A stretch of 49,079 nt of DNA from Micavibrio sp. UBA1672 (GCA_002320665.1 DCKO01000065.1:3919-52997), one strand, 5' to 3'. Shown: positions 23,524 through 33,002, counted from the stretch's first letter. A program made the numbers and translations. Notes: generated from the sequence alone by a model not told the origin.

Positions 23524-25593
23524 ATGACAGATACGCCTAAAAATACATTATCAAAATGCTTTGAAAAGCTCTTATCCTTATACGGAATCAATAAGAGCTA
23601 TACAGCGCTTGAAAACGAAATCAGCTACCAGCAAGATGAAGATATCTCCCCCGACGTGGTCAGCGCATGGGGTGAGTCAATTGGCATTCACTTAAATCTT
23701 CAAATCACCGAATTAGAGAGCCTCAAAGAGCCAGCCGTTATCTTCCTTGAAAATGATGAGGTGTGCGTGTGTACGCCAGATGAAGAAGGATTTAAACTTT
23801 TTATACCTGATAAGGGTACAAAAAAAGTAACGTTCAAAACGTTAGAAAAGAAGTTCTTGGGTTATGCAATATTTTTTGGTGGCATTGTGCAGATATCAGA
23901 TAAGAAAAGTAGCCAGAGCTGGTTCTGGGCGCCATTAAAATCTGGTTGGCGGAATTACAGCAATCTCATTCTTTGTACGGTTCTCATTAATCTTTTTGTA
24001 ATCGCTCTGCCACTTTATACGATGAATATCTATGACAAGGTGGTACCTAATTTTGCCAGAGAAACCCTTATTGCTCTGACCGTTGGAATCCTGATTGTTT
24101 TGGTCTTCGACTTTATCGTCAAAACTATTCGCATATATATCGCCGAGCGTGTCTCTTCTTCGGTCAGTGAAGATTTTGACATCGCTCTGATGCAAAAAAT
24201 ATTTGCTGTGCCCCAATCCTCTATGAACCTTTCTGTCGGTGAAAAATCAGGGTTGTTCAGGGAGCTTCAGAATATCCGTGATTTCTTTGTCTCTAAAATA
24301 GTGATGGCTTGTGTCGATGTGCCGTTTTTTACGCTTTTTATTTTTGTAATTTACAACTTGTCACCTGCACTAGCCGTAATTCCGTTGAGCGCAGCGGCGG
24401 CTATCATTATCTTAAACCTATTTGTGTACCATCCTTTGAATAAACGCGTGAAAAAACATATTGAGGACGGGCAGTCTAAAACCTCTATTCTGGTGGAGAT
24501 GCTCTCGGGTGTAAACAGCATCAAGTTTTCCGATGCCATTACGCCCTATATTTACCGCTGGAAAAGTGTTAGCAAAAATGCATCACATTCATCACAAAGC
24601 AGCCAGTTTTTATCGGATACCATCCAGGCCCTGTCTTTGCTCTTTATGTATCTGGCAAATGTCGGCGTGGTGTTCTTCGGGGTTTTTGAAATTGAGCAAG
24701 GTACGCTAACCGTTGGTGGATTGATCGCCTGCACAATTCTTTCAGGCCGCGCCGTTGCACCAGTGCTTGGTGTGGCAGGACTTCTCGGGCGTGTGCAGCA
24801 TACAAAGGATATATTGAAGCTGATCGATAAGATATTTGCTTTGCCCCAAGAAGTCGAAACGGAAAAATCTTATGAACGCAAAAAGAGTTTCAAGGGTAAG
24901 ATAGAGCTAAAAGATGTCTCTTTCCAATATCCTAATCAGCTACAGCCTGCCTTAAGGCAGATTAATATGGTTATTAAACCAAAGGAGAAAATAGGGCTGA
25001 TCGGGCAAACCGGAGCAGGGAAAACAACTTTATCGAAGGTGATCGCAGGTGAAGTCCATCCTTTGCAGGGTACGATCTCGGTGGATAATTGTAACTTGCA
25101 GGAAATACATCCTTATGACTGGCGAAGGAATATAGGCATAGTGCCTCAAAATCCACATTTCTTCAGTGGGTCTGTTCGTGATAATATCACAATGGGACGT
25201 AATTATATTTCGGATGAAGCTTTTGAAAAAGCTATAAAAATCTCTGGAGTAGATATCTTCATGGAGGCCACTGGGCAAGGCTATGAGGCCAAAATAGGAG
25301 AGGGAGGAGAATTCCTGTCTGGAGGACAAAAGCAGGCCATAGCGCTAGCGCGCGCCATTGTACACGAACCGCAGCTTTTGATCTTTGACGAGCCGACCAA
25401 TGGCATGGATCATGCTTTGGAGGTACGAATTATTCAGGCCTTCAGAGAGTATTTAAAAGATAAAACCTTTATCATGATTACGCACCGGACAACGCTTTTG
25501 CCCTTGGTTGATCGGCTTGTTCTAATCAATAAGGGGCAAATTGCTGCTGACGGGCCATGTGACGAGATCATTAAGAAGCTGGGGGCATCATGA
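23524..25593 (+). CDS. Type I secretion ABC transporter with C39-like domain
   Basis: About 690 residues. An upstream TTG at 23512 is possible, but the ATG at 23524 is simpler; neither has a strong ribosome binding site. Residues 1-125 form a C39-peptidase-like domain without the catalytic Cys, as in HlyB/LapB transporters, where it binds the unfolded substrate. Six membrane helices follow (about 145-420). The ATPase domain shows Walker A GQTGAGKTT (near 500), the signature LSGGQKQAIALARAI (near 603), Walker B LLIFDEPTNGMD (near 622) and the ITHR switch. It exports the RTX adhesin, and possibly the element-borne RTX protein. It overlaps the next gene by four bases. Confidence 0.93.
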   Translation: MTDTPKNTLSKCFEKLLSLYGINKSYTALENEISYQQDEDISPDVVSAWGESIGIHLNLQITELESLKEPAVIFLENDEVCVCTPDEEGFKLFIPDKGTKKVTFKTLEKKFLGYAIFFGGIVQISDKKSSQSWFWAPLKSGWRNYSNLILCTVLINLFVIALPLYTMNIYDKVVPNFARETLIALTVGILIVLVFDFIVKTIRIYIAERVSSSVSEDFDIALMQKIFAVPQSSMNLSVGEKSGLFRELQNIRDFFVSKIVMACVDVPFFTLFIFVIYNLSPALAVIPLSAAAAIIILNLFVYHPLNKRVKKHIEDGQSKTSILVEMLSGVNSIKFSDAITPYIYRWKSVSKNASHSSQSSQFLSDTIQALSLLFMYLANVGVVFFGVFEIEQGTLTVGGLIACTILSGRAVAPVLGVAGLLGRVQHTKDILKLIDKIFALPQEVETEKSYERKKSFKGKIELKDVSFQYPNQLQPALRQINMVIKPKEKIGLIGQTGAGKTTLSKVIAGEVHPLQGTISVDNCNLQEIHPYDWRRNIGIVPQNPHFFSGSVRDNITMGRNYISDEAFEKAIKISGVDIFMEATGQGYEAKIGEGGEFLSGGQKQAIALARAIVHEPQLLIFDEPTNGMDHALEVRIIQAFREYLKDKTFIMITHRTTLLPLVDRLVLINKGQIAADGPCDEIIKKLGAS

Positions 25594-26870
25594 AGCCGTC
25601 TGTTAAAAGCAACGAGATATGGCGTTTTAAACCGCTTTTATGGCTAATTGTGATTATGGTCACGGTTTTTATTGCCTATGCCTATTACTTCGAAATAGAA
25701 CAACATGTCCGCGCATCAGGGCGCATTATTCCGGCGGGCCAGTCTAAGGTCGTTCAGCATCTTGAGGGTGGTATCATTAGCAAAATCAATGTTCGTGAAG
25801 GACAAAAAGTCAATAAAGGCGATGTATTATTGCTGGTTAGTAACCAGCGCGCAAAATCGGATTTACAGGAACAGAAAATTTCTTTGGAAGCTTTGAAAAT
25901 CAAGCTGCAACGTCTTCACGCTGAATTTAATGGGGCCGACACATTCGAAGTGAATGAAAAAACCGATGATTTGAAAATGAAGGAAATCATTGAAAATGAA
26001 AAAATGGTTTTTGCCTCGCGTAAAAATGCTCTCCAGCAAAAAATCGACATATGGCGCGAGCAAGTCAAACAAAAGGAATTGCGTCTTGAAGATTTGCAAT
26101 CCCAACTCACGAATTTGCAAAGTGAACGCAATATTGCACAGGAGCAATTCGAGATTAACGAGCGTCTAAAAAAATCTGGAGCCATGTCAAGTAGCCGTTA
26201 CCTTGAATCCAAAAGCAAAGTCAAAAGCTTTGATACGCGCATTGATCAGGTGAAAAAGAATATCCCGATAACACGCGCCGAGATACAGGAAGTCCGGCAG
26301 AAAATCGAAAGCGAAAAGCGCGAATATAACAAGGAAATTACAGACGAGCTTAGTCAGGTTGAACTGGGTATTCAAAAGCTGACCGAGCGTATGAAAACAG
26401 GATATGACGAGGTTAATCGTACCGATGTACTCTCGCCAACAACAGGAATTATCAATAAGCTCTTTGTGAATACGGAGGGCGGTGTAATTCAGCCCGGCCA
26501 AAATCTGGTGGAGATTATCCCCTTAGAAGATAATCTGATTGTTGAAGCTAAGATAAGGACACAAGATAGAGGCCTGATCTGGATTGGGCTTCCGGCTTTT
26601 GTCAAAATTACGGCCTATGATTATGCAGTTTATGGGGGGATCGATGGCGAAATATCGGATATTAGCGCCGATAGCTTTACGGATGAAAATAGCGGCGCAC
26701 AATATTACCGCACGCGCATCATTCTAAAGCAAAATACAATAGGAGACGGGCAACCGCTCTATCCCGGCATGACAGTAGATGTGAATATCATTTCCGGTAA
26801 ACAACGTATTGCCCATATTCTGCTAAAGCCATTTTGGAACCTTCGAGAGAATGCGTTGCGTGAAAAATAA
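25590..26870 (+). CDS. HlyD-family membrane fusion protein of the type I secretion system
   Basis: 426 residues. One inner-membrane helix (about 16-34) is followed by the split lipoyl domain (HVRASGRIIPAGQSKVVQHL, then GGIISKINVREGQKVNKGD), a long coiled-coil hairpin (about 85-275), the second lipoyl half (VLSPTTGIINKLFVNTEGGV) and a C-terminal beta domain. Length fits PrtE/LapC/SiiD. It links the ABC transporter to the TolC-like channel. Its ATG overlaps the transporter stop (ATGA), so the pair is coupled. Confidence 0.93.
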   Translation: MKPSVKSNEIWRFKPLLWLIVIMVTVFIAYAYYFEIEQHVRASGRIIPAGQSKVVQHLEGGIISKINVREGQKVNKGDVLLLVSNQRAKSDLQEQKISLEALKIKLQRLHAEFNGADTFEVNEKTDDLKMKEIIENEKMVFASRKNALQQKIDIWREQVKQKELRLEDLQSQLTNLQSERNIAQEQFEINERLKKSGAMSSSRYLESKSKVKSFDTRIDQVKKNIPITRAEIQEVRQKIESEKREYNKEITDELSQVELGIQKLTERMKTGYDEVNRTDVLSPTTGIINKLFVNTEGGVIQPGQNLVEIIPLEDNLIVEAKIRTQDRGLIWIGLPAFVKITAYDYAVYGGIDGEISDISADSFTDENSGAQYYRTRIILKQNTIGDGQPLYPGMTVDVNIISGKQRIAHILLKPFWNLRENALREK

Positions 26871-26977
26871 TTTACGCAGGGCTTATTGTCAAAAATATTA
26901 GAAAAAAGACGAATTAATATTGCACAAAAGAATTTTTTTTAGTAACAAAATTGAGTGCAATTTTAATTGGGTTGAAA

Positions 26978-27169
26978 ATGAGTTCCTGCCACAGAAAAGC
27001 AAGTAAATATAAAAACATAATGGGAGTTGTCTTCATGCTCTCGGCTTTTGTCTGCTCCCGCGCTCAAATTATTGATGTTGATTTGTATAAAGGGCGTAAT
27101 AACCTGAATATTATTGAAATCATGGCATCTTCAAGAACCACACATAAGCCTCTAACCAGTGCAAAATAA
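26978..27169 (+). CDS. Possible small protein, uncertain
   Basis: 63 codons from the ATG at 26978 (a TTG start at 26951 is also possible). A hydrophobic stretch (NIMGVVFMLSAFVCS) could be a signal sequence or membrane helix. No ribosome binding site is evident and no homologue is recognised. It fills an otherwise empty gap of about 350 bp between the fusion protein and a minus-strand lipoprotein. It may be spurious; besides it the gap shows only AT-rich sequence. Confidence 0.3.
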   Translation: MSSCHRKASKYKNIMGVVFMLSAFVCSRAQIIDVDLYKGRNNLNIIEIMASSRTTHKPLTSAK

Positions 27170-27172
27170 AAA

Positions 27173-27197
27173 AACAGGACCAATATATGGCCCTGTT
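27173..27197 (-). terminator. Terminator of the minus-strand lipoprotein gene
   Basis: AACAGGACC (27173-27181) and GGCCCTGTT (27189-27197) form a 9-position stem with one mismatch. On the minus strand it is followed by a run of seven T, a proper intrinsic terminator for the gene at 27222-27827. Confidence 0.7.
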
Positions 27198-27221
27198 CAG
27201 TAATTCAATTGCAAAACTATC

Positions 27222-27827
27222 CTAGAAATCGTCTTTATAAATCTGGTTCAGTGATTTTTGACCTTCACTGGTCAGTTCAATAACCTCAACTTTCGGGGAG
27301 ACAATATGATCTTCCGGCATCGTAATAACATGCGAAGGTTCGATAACTCTGTTGGGATAAACACCAGGCTCTTCTATGCCGGCGGCAGGTTCAATTTCAG
27401 AAACATGAAGCTCACTATCTTGTTCAGTGGCAGCTGTTTTTATATTTTGCTCAAGGAGTTTCTGTGACCCGTTATTCATATCCAGCGCAACGCCTTCCAT
27501 CTCTTCATCTGCAGGGGCAGCTTCTTCAGGGGTTTTGGCTGGCATCGGACTGCCGCCTTTGCTTTGCGCTTCATTAAAGATCGCTTCTGCTTCCAATGCA
27601 GGGGCAGGCTCAGCAGGAGCAGGCGGTGGCTCAACAACAGGCTCCGCCACATTTAATTCTTTTTCCGGCATCATACGAGCCAAAACATAAGCAACACCAG
27701 ATCCAGCTGTTCGCTTATTACCATACGGGAAATATTCGGTCGTTTTCACCGCTTCCCATCCATCACCACAAGCTGTAAGTGCCAAAGGCGTGCTCAATAT
27801 AGCAAGACGAAGTATTGATAACCGCAC
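27222..27827 (-). CDS. Lipoprotein, proline/glutamate-rich, hypothetical
   Basis: 201 residues. The signal peptide ends in a lipobox (PLALTAC), so the Cys near residue 20 is lipidated. A short segment, TTEYFPYGNKRTAGSGVAYV, looks folded. A long Pro/Ala/Glu-rich, probably disordered region (about 60-115) follows, then an acidic tail. No catalytic domain is seen. Envelope location; the linker composition suits a spacer through the periplasm. It is transcribed alone and has its own terminator. Confidence 0.75.
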   Translation of the reverse strand: MRLSILRLAILSTPLALTACGDGWEAVKTTEYFPYGNKRTAGSGVAYVLARMMPEKELNVAEPVVEPPPAPAEPAPALEAEAIFNEAQSKGGSPMPAKTPEEAAPADEEMEGVALDMNNGSQKLLEQNIKTAATEQDSELHVSEIEPAAGIEEPGVYPNRVIEPSHVITMPEDHIVSPKVEVIELTSEGQKSLNQIYKDDF

Positions 27828-28002
27828 AATTCCCTCCCTTATTTAGGAATATTTCGTATATATAATTTTGTGAACGCAGGAAGTACTACAGCGACATGCT
27901 GCCAGAAACTAAACAATAATCCGACTAACTTAAAAAAGCAAGACAATCACTTGAAAAAAGTAGAAAATTCTTGACTGGAAAAGGGAATCGCTATGCAGAA
28001 AA

Positions 28003-28239
28003 CTATTCTGCGTTTGCCTCTTCTTGATTCTCGGCGCTTTCAGAAGAATATACAATTTCGGGTGTGGGATCATTTCTAAGAGAAAAAGATAGGATTGTAA
28101 TAGGTTCTTTTTCTTCTTCGGATAAAGTTTCTAATTTTGCACCGTTATAATTTGACGAGGTGCAGCCTGACAAGATAAATGTTACGCATAAAACGCAAAA
28201 ACCAAATTTAAAAATGGATTTTTTATCATTGCTGAACAT
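28003..28239 (-). CDS. Small lipoprotein, hypothetical
   Basis: 78 residues. The signal sequence KFGFCVLCVTFILSGC has a good lipobox (LSGC). The mature part is about 50 residues, acidic, rich in Glu and Ser. Family not recognised. It stands alone between two other lipoprotein genes on the same strand, each more than 120 bp away. Confidence 0.65.
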   Translation of the reverse strand: MFSNDKKSIFKFGFCVLCVTFILSGCTSSNYNGAKLETLSEEEKEPITILSFSLRNDPTPEIVYSSESAENQEEANAE

Positions 28240-28362
28240 GACGCTACCTCATTCCGTTTGAAAATGTGAAAACTACTAACGCAGAGACAAAGTGCATATG
28301 TGATCTATTAACTGTAGCAAATTTTTCTACACTTATCCATTTTTTTATTATGAAATAGGGAA

Positions 28363-28977
28363 TTAGAAGTAGTTATTGATCTTTTTCTTAAGGTCTTTTT
28401 TCATATCCTTAAGCTCTTCCCAGACTGTATTTTCCTGACGTATAAAGAATTCATTATACCCCGAGCCAATGAGGCCTTGCCACTTAGAAGGGTAAAGGCA
28501 TTTTTCTCTTTTTGTCTTTTCAGGAGAAAACTTCAAGCGATATTCAATCTTAACAGCCTCGAACTCAGAAAATCCATCCCAATCCACCCCAACCCCATCA
28601 ATATCAATACCAAGGCGACTTCTATCCCACTGATAAGCAATCAAAGCTTTACGGTCAAAGCGATGATTAACTTTACATTTTTTTGCCTTGGTTTCTTTTG
28701 ACAGTGATGCTTTGATAATATCTGCCGATGCGGCGGGCTCGATCTTTGCAGGCAATAACATCTTTGTAGTGTGGGGCTGAATATTCGTGCTGTAAGCGAT
28801 TTTGGAAAAACTTTCTTCCGGCGGCGCAGGAGCTAAAGCTTGCGTCGTATGGGTGTTCATACACCCCGCCATGAGAGGTAAACAAAATATAGTGAGTAGT
28901 AGTTTATTATAGTCCTTTTTTTGTTTTCCGTTCTGGCGTGGTATGAAAAATATTTTTTCCACCAGTCTTCTTGCCAT
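28363..28977 (-). CDS. Lipoprotein, hypothetical
   Basis: 204 residues. A long basic N-terminal region precedes a hydrophobic stretch with lipobox (LTIFCLPLMAGC; Cys39), so it should be a lipoprotein. The true start could lie further in, but no closer ATG is available. The mature domain has a conserved-looking centre (DRSRLGIDIDGVGVDWDGFS) and two Cys (KCLYP and KKCKV), and ends in a basic helix. Function unknown. Confidence 0.65.
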   Translation of the reverse strand: MARRLVEKIFFIPRQNGKQKKDYNKLLLTIFCLPLMAGCMNTHTTQALAPAPPEESFSKIAYSTNIQPHTTKMLLPAKIEPAASADIIKASLSKETKAKKCKVNHRFDRKALIAYQWDRSRLGIDIDGVGVDWDGFSEFEAVKIEYRLKFSPEKTKREKCLYPSKWQGLIGSGYNEFFIRQENTVWEELKDMKKDLKKKINNYF

Positions 28978-29057
28978 ATCTAATCATAGCATAAAAGCTA
29001 GGCTGAGTGCGAGTTTTGCAGGGAAAATCGTTGCTGCAATGCGTTAAGTATAAATGA

Positions 29058-29417
29058 TTATTGAAGAAATTTAAAAACAATAGTCATAACAGGTATGCCC
29101 ACAAAAGCCATGGTCAAACCCCAAAGGTAATACTCGTTAATTTCTATGACTCTATCAAATAGCATAAATATGATGAAGTGCATGTAAGGCGCAAACAAGG
29201 AGATTGCAACAAAGACAGCACCGCTTGCAAAGAGAAGTTTTTCCCGAAAGTCTTTCCATACGGAAATCAGAACATATGAAATACCATAGCCTAAAATTCC
29301 AATAATGATCGGATCCATAGAATTAGTGCTCTGCGAAATCATGAAAGCCGAAGTGCCAACCATGACACCGATTGCAATCACATACCATTTAAGTGCTAAC
29401 AAAAAAGATTCAGACAT
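29058..29417 (-). CDS. Small integral membrane protein, hypothetical
   Basis: 119 residues with four hydrophobic helices: about 8-28, 36-54, 62-88 and 97-117. The short loops contain few charged residues (KDFREK; DRVIEINEY). No family is recognised. Monocistronic. The 294 bp upstream, up to the divergent gene at 29712, are AT-rich with no clear motif. Confidence 0.7.
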   Translation of the reverse strand: MSESFLLALKWYVIAIGVMVGTSAFMISQSTNSMDPIIIGILGYGISYVLISVWKDFREKLLFASGAVFVAISLFAPYMHFIIFMLFDRVIEINEYYLWGLTMAFVGIPVMTIVFKFLQ

Positions 29418-29711
29418 GGCCTTATCACCAATAAAATTATTACGTTAAAAATTTAGCGCATGCTGAAAAATAAATCCAGTCTTCTTCTTCGAGGGGAATA
29501 ACAAATTTAATTATAAAGAAGTTAAAAATTGAAATAATTTCGAAACGATAATGATAGACAAAAATAGCTATTAAGATTTAACATAATAATATGAGGTGTT
29601 TTTAAAACATCATTTAAAATCTTTGGAAACCTGTCCTAGACCAAAAATAAAATTTTTGCTGGCGGGGAATAATTAAAACATATAGCTCAATTTTGAGGAA
29701 AGGGTTAAGTC

Positions 29712-30305
29712 ATGTCTTTGGAAGTCGAAACAATTGTTGCCGTCTCGGTTATGATGGCAGTGTTCTCAGCAGTCGCTGCTGTTGGAACAAGTATTGTGCT
29801 GGGTGCAGGGTTCGAGCGTCTGCGTAGTGGATTTGAAGTGGTCAAAAAGCAGACAGGGTTCTTCAGCGATGCATTGCACAAGCTTGAAGAAAAAGTTGAA
29901 GAAGTGGATTCTCAGACCTCATCATTCACACAATCTATTACCTTAATGGAATCCAAGGTGAATAATGTTGGTGAACAGGCCAATGCTTTTAGCGAAAATA
30001 TGCAAAAGCTGGAACGTAAGGTTGATGTTGTAGATAAGCAGGCCGGATTCTTTGGGGATGCTATTCACCGCTTGGAAGAAAAAGTTGAGAAAACATCTAA
30101 GCATGAAGAGGTTATTGCTGAAAGACTTGAGCAAAATGCCGATGCCGAGGTGATTAGTGTAGGTAAAACCGAAGCACTTGTGTCACAAGCTGAGGAATTA
30201 CTCGGACAAATGGGTGTTCTCGCAAACAAGATGTCTACTGACAAAACTCAAACAGAGTTTCTGATCCAATACGGACAGGGTGATCAGGACATCAGGTATA
30301 ATTAA
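29712..30305 (+). CDS. Membrane-anchored coiled-coil protein with 21-residue repeats
   Basis: 197 residues. One N-terminal membrane helix (about 8-33). Then come four consecutive 21-residue units, each starting QTGFF, QTSSF, QANAF or QAGFF and carrying a KLEEKV-type core: three heptads exactly repeated, so an uninterrupted coiled-coil rod. The C-terminal 60 residues are acidic and mostly helical. The ribosome binding site GAGGAAAGG supports the start. The intrinsic terminator at 30338 shows it is a single-gene unit. Likely a structural or scaffold protein of the inner membrane; function unknown. Confidence 0.75.
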   Translation: MSLEVETIVAVSVMMAVFSAVAAVGTSIVLGAGFERLRSGFEVVKKQTGFFSDALHKLEEKVEEVDSQTSSFTQSITLMESKVNNVGEQANAFSENMQKLERKVDVVDKQAGFFGDAIHRLEEKVEKTSKHEEVIAERLEQNADAEVISVGKTEALVSQAEELLGQMGVLANKMSTDKTQTEFLIQYGQGDQDIRYN

Positions 30306-30337
30306 TCCAAAGTACATTAAGTAGAAAGCCAGTAGCG

Positions 30338-30370
30338 AGCCGGAGGCATGAGTCTCCGGCTCTTTACATA
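30338..30370 (+). terminator. Rho-independent terminator
   Basis: GAGCCGGAG (30338-30346) and CTCCGGCTC (30355-30363) form a perfect 9-bp stem, followed by TTTACATATATTT. It ends the coiled-coil gene. Confidence 0.8.
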
Positions 30371-30495
30371 TATTTCCCAAAAAGCAGCATAAGCTGTATA
30401 ATAACAAGCTGGGTATATACTCTGGACATGAGGGTATAATTTGAGTAAAACAAAGACTTAGGTCATAAACTCTATGGCTATCTCTGGAGGCATAT

Positions 30496-31344
30496 TTGTC
30501 ATTATCTTTCATTATATGGTTATTGATTTCAACGTTCCTTGTCGGGTTTTGGGTATGGACATCTTATGTTCTGTTCAACCAGAAAAGAGGATGGAAGATA
30601 TATGCGACCAAGCGCAAATTGCGCTATGAAGGGAATGGCTTATATGAGTCACCAACGGTCACAGGCGCATTGGGGGAATATAAGATACTGGCTTTCACCA
30701 GTGATCATTCGGAATATGACGCGAGGTCACAGCGCCGTCTTACCAGCATAGAAATTTCATTGAATTCATCTCTGCCTGTAGGAATGGCTGTGGCTAGTGG
30801 AGGCATGGTACAGATTATCCAGACCCTTAAGCTATATCAGGAACACAAGCCTGATATTAAAGGCTGGGATGACTCTTATATTGTGCGGACAAAAGATAAG
30901 GGCATTGCAGCAGCTTATTTAACAGAAAAGCGCCTTAAAACTATATTAGAATTGATGGATATTCCAAAGGCTTGGATTGTATTGATTTTTTATGAAGGTG
31001 GTGGGTTGCTTAGGCTTGATACGCCATTGCCGCTCTCAAATCCTGCCGTTTTAGATAAGATGGTTAAAAGGCTTTTAGCAGCAGCAGAGGTTTTTGACCT
31101 TGAGGCAGGCGAGCTTTCGATATTGCAGAAAAAGAGTAAGGAGCATAAAGGGGCATCAGCAAGACTTGAAGTTGATGATGAAGTTTTAGATGAGCCTTTA
31201 GCTCTCGAATTGGAAGAAGATGAAGTAGAAGAGCTAGTTGTCGCGTTAGAAGAGGGCAATGACGATAAAGACGCTAAAAATACAAAATCCAAAAAATCAA
31301 CACCTAAAAAATCAACAAAAACCGATTCGGGTAAAAAAGGCTAA
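30496..31344 (+). CDS. Membrane-anchored protein with acidic then lysine-rich tail, hypothetical
   Basis: 282 residues from a TTG at 30496, supported by GGAGG six bases upstream. One N-terminal helix (about 4-27), then a folded domain of about 170 residues (with YESPTVTGALGEYKILAFTS and a second hydrophobic strand KAWIVLIFYEGGG). A strongly acidic stretch (about 225-258) follows, then a Lys/Ser/Thr-rich end (KSTPKKSTKTDSGKK) that could bind nucleic acid or acidic surfaces. No known domain is recognised. Confidence 0.72.
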   Translation: MSLSFIIWLLISTFLVGFWVWTSYVLFNQKRGWKIYATKRKLRYEGNGLYESPTVTGALGEYKILAFTSDHSEYDARSQRRLTSIEISLNSSLPVGMAVASGGMVQIIQTLKLYQEHKPDIKGWDDSYIVRTKDKGIAAAYLTEKRLKTILELMDIPKAWIVLIFYEGGGLLRLDTPLPLSNPAVLDKMVKRLLAAAEVFDLEAGELSILQKKSKEHKGASARLEVDDEVLDEPLALELEEDEVEELVVALEEGNDDKDAKNTKSKKSTPKKSTKTDSGKKG

Positions 31345-31369
31345 GCTGTGTTTTGAGTGTACGTGTTCT

Positions 31370-32989
31370 CTATTCCTCAAAATTGAAACCTGAAATCTTA
31401 GCCTCATATTTTTTCAAAATATGATTTTCATACGTTCTTTGCTTGGTCGAAAAATTAAATATACAAAACGTTTCGTGTTTATGGTGTTTCCTTTTTAAAA
31501 CAAGTAGATCCTCGTTAATCTTATCAAGGAATTCATAGCTGCCTTTGAGTAGTGCAGGCTGATTTTTACGCCAATTCAAAAATGTACGTGTGAAGTTTAG
31601 AACGCTATCTGGATTATGGTCCTGTTTATCATGGGTTAGCAAATAATGTGTCTCGGGAATCGGTAACCATGGTTTTGCAAAAGAAAAACCAGCATAGGGG
31701 TTTTGCGGTGTAACCTTAGACCATGGTATAGGCGTACGGCATCCATCACGCCCTTGCCATGCCGGCCATGTTTGTTTTGCCCATGGGTCATGCAGGTCTT
31801 CATAGGCAATTTTAGCTTCCGGCAGCCCTAATTCTTCACCTTGATACAAAAATACACTACCAGGCAGGCAACCAAGGACTGCCAACAATAATTTTGAGAA
31901 TGTGGGGTCATGATCATAGGGCGCAAACCAGCGGCTAGCAGCCCGCACAACATCATGGTTAGAGAATGCCCAACTTGGCCAGCCGGTACGATGTGTGTCC
32001 AATTCCGTCTGATTCTCTTGTTCACCAAGGTAGTATTCTACAGGCTCTATAATAGTCTCGGGTTTCAAAACCTTGTGCGTGCCGGACATAAGCTTAGTAT
32101 TATAGCATGTATGTAAACGGTTATGACCTTTTGTATATTCCTTCGATCGTGTAATAGGGCGGTCATCGCCAATTTCGCCAATCAGGACACGCCCCTCATA
32201 ATTGTCTGTTAGGGCACGAAGTTTCTTAAGGAAATCAAGGTTCTCAGGGCGGGATTTATCATAGAGATGCTGCTGACGTGAATAGGGAACATCTTCTTCA
32301 AATTGCGTGGCATAGGGCACATCCTCACGACGTTCAGGGTTGTCACGCAGCTCTTTATCATGGAAATAAAAGTTCACGACATCCAACCTAAACCCGTCAA
32401 CGCCACGTTCCAGCCAGAAGCCGCAAATATCAAGCACAGCTTTCTGTACCTGAAGATTATGAAAGTTTAAATCAGGTTGTTCGGTAAGGAAATTATGCAG
32501 GTAATATTGATCTCGGCTTTCATTGTATTCCCATGCGCAGCCGCCAAATAAAGACACCCAATTATTAGGCGGGCATTTCTCTCCATCAACAATTTTAGGA
32601 TCGGCCCAGACATACCAATCGGCTTTGTCATTATTTTTATCCTGCGTGCTCTGCAGGAACCACGGATGTTGGTCCGACGTATGAGACAACACAAGATCAA
32701 TTATAATTTTAATGCCGAGTTCATGAGATTTTATGAGTAGCTCATCAAAATCCGCTAATGTCCCGAAGATTGGATCAATATCACGATAATCCGAAACATC
32801 ATAACCGTAATCCTTCATAGGTGATTTAAAAAACGGTGATATCCAAATCGCATCAATGCCCAAAGACGATATATATTCAAGACGCTCGGTGATACCTTTC
32901 AGGTCACCAATACCGTCATCATTACTATCTTGGAAACTACGGGGGTAAACTTGATAGATTACCGCGCCTTTCCACCATTCATTATCCAT
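31370..32989 (-). CDS. Alpha-glucosidase, glycoside hydrolase family 13
   Basis: 539 residues, the usual length. It starts MDNEWWKGAVIYQVYPRSFQ, typical of the oligo-1,6-glucosidase / alpha-glucosidase subfamilies. Catalytic residues are visible: nucleophile Asp203 in GFRLDVVNF, acid/base Glu272 in VLIGEIGDD, and Asp346 in FSNHDVVRA. A cytoplasmic enzyme hydrolysing terminal alpha-linked glucose from short oligosaccharides. No sugar transporter or regulator is adjacent. The exact linkage preference cannot be read from the sequence. Confidence 0.92.
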   Translation of the reverse strand: MDNEWWKGAVIYQVYPRSFQDSNDDGIGDLKGITERLEYISSLGIDAIWISPFFKSPMKDYGYDVSDYRDIDPIFGTLADFDELLIKSHELGIKIIIDLVLSHTSDQHPWFLQSTQDKNNDKADWYVWADPKIVDGEKCPPNNWVSLFGGCAWEYNESRDQYYLHNFLTEQPDLNFHNLQVQKAVLDICGFWLERGVDGFRLDVVNFYFHDKELRDNPERREDVPYATQFEEDVPYSRQQHLYDKSRPENLDFLKKLRALTDNYEGRVLIGEIGDDRPITRSKEYTKGHNRLHTCYNTKLMSGTHKVLKPETIIEPVEYYLGEQENQTELDTHRTGWPSWAFSNHDVVRAASRWFAPYDHDPTFSKLLLAVLGCLPGSVFLYQGEELGLPEAKIAYEDLHDPWAKQTWPAWQGRDGCRTPIPWSKVTPQNPYAGFSFAKPWLPIPETHYLLTHDKQDHNPDSVLNFTRTFLNWRKNQPALLKGSYEFLDKINEDLLVLKRKHHKHETFCIFNFSTKQRTYENHILKKYEAKISGFNFEE

Positions 32990-33002
32990 TTCACCTCATA
33001 AA

